Shown: piece by piece, positions 18,882 through 20,934 of the stretch | Layout of the letters: each line of letters begins with the position of its first letter | Numbering within the stretch: the first letter of the stretch is position 1 | Assembly: GCA_024364805.1 (NCBI GenBank) | Contig: CM044496.1 | Location: forward strand, 88,275,992-88,296,925 | Direction: 5' to 3' | Length of the DNA: 20,934 bases | DNA from: Euprymna scolopes | Taxonomy: Eukaryota; Mollusca; Cephalopoda; Sepiida; Sepiolidae | Made by a program: the position numbers and the translations under genes | Notes under the pieces: model-generated | What the model was told of the DNA's origin: nothing | The model's input: the letters and a program-made list of their open reading frames with translations, nothing else | Database searches by the model: none

Positions 18882-19272
18882 ATTATTTGGATTCTTCGGA
18901 CTACTCTTATCATCAATGTTATTTTCACAATGTTTCAATCGATGTAACCTCTGACCTTCTTCAGGGGTATCTTGTCCACAAGTATAAAGTACTTGTTAAA
19001 ATTCAGTTGTAAAAGTTACACTCTTCTGGAGGTAGAAAGTCCAATCCTCAGTGCGGACGACAATACTCAAAATAAAATTGTGAATTACTTTAAAATTTCT
19101 ACCCAGTCATGGCTGACAGAACAAGAGCATGTTACTCCCATGGATTAAATAAAAAGTTCCGTTCAAGATTCCTGAGTTCAGTAGACCTGAAGAAGGTCAG
19201 AGGCTAGATCAAGCGAAACGTTGTGAAAATAACACTCAAGATGAGAACAGTAATATGAAGAATCCGAATAAT
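18882..19272. mobile_element. fold-back (long inverted repeat) element
   Basis: The left arm 18882-18965 (ATTATTTGGATTCTTC ... CTGACCTTCTTCAGG) is the reverse complement of the right arm 19186-19272 (CCTGAAGAAGGTCAGAGG ... GAAGAATCCGAATAAT) with few mismatches. The arms are 84-87 bp and about 220 bp apart. Each arm holds CTGAAGA and GAAAC about 20-25 bases apart, as in the hammerhead-like tails, but helix pairing is poor. It lies in the putative intron just after the CNPase-like exon. Confidence 0.75.
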
Positions 19273-19389
19273 ATAAATAATCAATGGTCATCTCAAAAAT
19301 TCAGAAATATAATTTATTCATGTGTGTATTTCTCGCACAAATGTAACTTTGAATTGAATTTTTTTATTAATTGAATATTGATTGAAATA

Positions 19390-19830
19390 CAAAATGTAAT
19401 AGCATAAATGAAATAAAAATTTGAAAATCGTATTTAAAAAGAAATATTACAAAATTAAATCCACCAGAATGCATTTTGGTTTCATCATAAAGAAATCTGC
19501 TATATTAATCTTTTCTTAATAGTTGAAAAAAATTATTCTGTGCTTTCAAAATTTGAAAGCATTTTAACTATTGAGTAAAATGTTATTTCTACTTTAAAAA
19601 CTCTTGTGAAATCTTCAATTATTAATTGATTGAAAGTTTTGGAACCATTTACATCCCGTAATTTTATAAGCAAAAATTAAAACAAAATAAACATGATAAA
19701 ATTACTTATAGTTTTATAACAATTTGGTTTATTTAATAGTTTAATGAGCAAATGATACTATAATTAAATTTATCTTTCAAAATCCTATTTAAAAAAAAAT
19801 TGTACAAATAAAAAAATGAAATTAAAATGA
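19390..19830 (-). repeat. dispersed repeat with CCCGGG head, copy B (head missing)
   Basis: Read on the minus strand, AGGATTTTGAAAGATAAATT (about 19780), TACTCAATAGTTAAAATG (about 19570) and ATGCATTCTGG (about 19470) follow the block order of copy A at 4491-5190. The CCCGGG head is not found in this copy. Confidence 0.6.
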
Positions 19831-20279
19831 CTTTTGAGCAATAAGTTAATTTTAGTTAATTATTAAAAATAATAAGTTAGTTTTAGTTAATTATTAAAAA
19901 ATGTAATGTACAATTTCTTCATTTTTTTTTTTTTTTTTTACAATCTTATCACTAAAAACACTTCATTAGTATTTAAATCGGTTAATTTCTGAAATGGCTG
20001 CTCCAATAATAATAAATTTTTAGAATATCATTAAAAAACAATTAATTTTTTGTTTGCTATAAGAATATTATAGATTTCAACATTATAATTTTCTCTGTGA
20101 GAACACAGAATGTTCATTATTTCAGTGTTTGGATGAGTGAAGCATCCAAAATAAGAGTCGCATAAAAAATGAACCTAAAATATATATTTTTTTAATCATG
20201 TTTTACTGAAAAAAATAATGAAAAGAAATTCTCAAAATTGTGTTAAAATATACATTTCATGACAGATTTAAAGACTTGA
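19831..20279. other. AT-rich gene-free stretch
   Basis: A short direct repeat AATAAGTTARTTTTAGTTAA TTATTAAAAA occurs twice at about 19840-19900, and a poly(T) run lies near 19922-19939. Nothing else is recognised. Confidence 0.5.
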
Positions 20280-20934
20280 AAGAATGCTATGGAGGGTAAA
20301 CGTCTGAGAAATCAGTGTAATGATGAGTGTTAGAAAGCCTTAATAAACATGAAAGTTTCTCTGCTCGGTTTGTGGGAAGGGGGTTAGGCGTAACTAATTT
20401 TTTTGAAGTACCTGTAAGCAATAGGTACATGAATGACATAACGGGCAGTTTGGGAGATGATAACCAGTTTGTGTGCACAAGGTTTAAAACAATGAATTTA
20501 CGTTGTTCAAAAGTTTTGTTACCATGGTGATAGCATTTGAGTATGGAAAGGAGCTGGTGCTAGTATGATTACAAGAATCAGGAATAGATGAACAGGGAAT
20601 ATCTGTCATTACTAACCAGCAAAGTATTACCACTGTCAATTAAGAGAAGAGTCTGTCAGACATTTCCACATAATGTGATTATGTATGGAAATGAAACCTT
20701 GTTAGTAAGGGTTGAAGACATGTATTGCATGGATAGAAATGATATGAGAATGGATCTGTAATGTAAGTCTTAGACAATCTTAGAGGGAGATTAAATGTAC
20801 ACAATAGAGGGAGATGTATCCAGAACAGGAGACTTTGTTGGTATGGTCACATTGAAAGCGAACTCGGTTTAGTAGATGTAGAACATCTGAGATAGTAGGG
20901 TTAGCTAGCAGGAAAAGACCACAGAAAGCAGTGA
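20280..20934 (+). mobile_element. decayed LINE C, C-terminal part
   Basis: From about 20280 one reading gives ERMLWRVNV and CSVCGKGVRRN (CSVC at 20362-20373), then a CKQ.VHE segment near 20413-20433. These recall the cysteine-rich CxVCxKGVGxN...CxxCxKWVHKRCSG domain of a class of animal LINE proteins. Later MYGNETLLVRVEDMYCMDRN (20681-20740) and a NRRLCWYGHIES-type segment (about 20822-20855) match the conserved C-terminus (LYGSETW...RLERNDxRMVRW...RRLRWFGHVER). Many in-frame stops and frame changes show an old, dead copy. It is different in kind from LINEs A and B and runs off the right edge. Confidence 0.75.

Noticed and set aside
20518-20531. RFX X-box-like GTTACCATGGTGAT
   Set aside because: It lies inside the decayed LINE C and is a partial match; nothing links it to a promoter.

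Overview
This is an AT-rich, gene-poor, repeat-dense piece of a eukaryotic (animal) nuclear genome. Exons are bounded by GT-AG splice sites, and the window is packed with LINEs, an LTR retroelement fossil, palindromic MITE-like elements, satellites and microsatellites. I infer a mollusc. The Ty3/gypsy fossil resembles the CsRn1 clade common in lophotrochozoans. The short motif GGGAGGTAA/TTACCTCYCTTT, which I recall as frequent in molluscan repeats, occurs in two MITE-like copies, and a related GGGGAGACAACTC lies nearby. No species can be named from the sequence alone.

Layout. 1-1396 is an AT-rich satellite with a ~50-bp period and a 104-bp dimeric higher-order unit at its right end. 2096-2278 is a small palindromic element. 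3048-3187 is a degenerate CA-rich tract, followed by a TATA-box-bearing, pyrimidine-rich, GC-richer island ending in an AATAAA (3240-3532). 4491-5190 is a dispersed repeat with a CCCGGG-containing head; its second copy lies inverted at 19390-19830. 5298-8703 (minus) is a broken Ty3/gypsy retroelement with reverse transcriptase, RNase H and integrase regions and end repeats. 9437-10150 is repeat-like with a possible Gag-like trace. 10200-12107 (plus) and 12609-13775 (minus) are two decayed LINEs lying tail to tail. 13955-14345, 14714-14890 and 15497-15628 are palindromic or MITE-like elements. 15555-15852 (minus) is an unrecognised open frame in a GC-richer island. 16600-17010 carries two hammerhead-ribozyme-like motifs, each followed by a TA-rich tail. 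18882-19272 is a fold-back element. 20280-20934 is the C-terminal part of a third LINE.

The only convincing host gene is an internal exon at 18049-18767 (plus). It encodes the N-terminal P-loop kinase-like domain of a 2',3'-cyclic-nucleotide 3'-phosphodiesterase (CNPase) homologue; the catalytic C-terminal domain must lie in later exons beyond the window. The fold-back element, the inverted dispersed repeat and LINE C would therefore sit in its next intron, and the repeats to the left in its 5' intron or flank.

The strongest candidates for something undescribed are the paired hammerhead-like motifs at 16638-16882, the palindromic element with internal tandem repeats at 13955-14345, and the open frame at 15555-15852. 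None is proven here.
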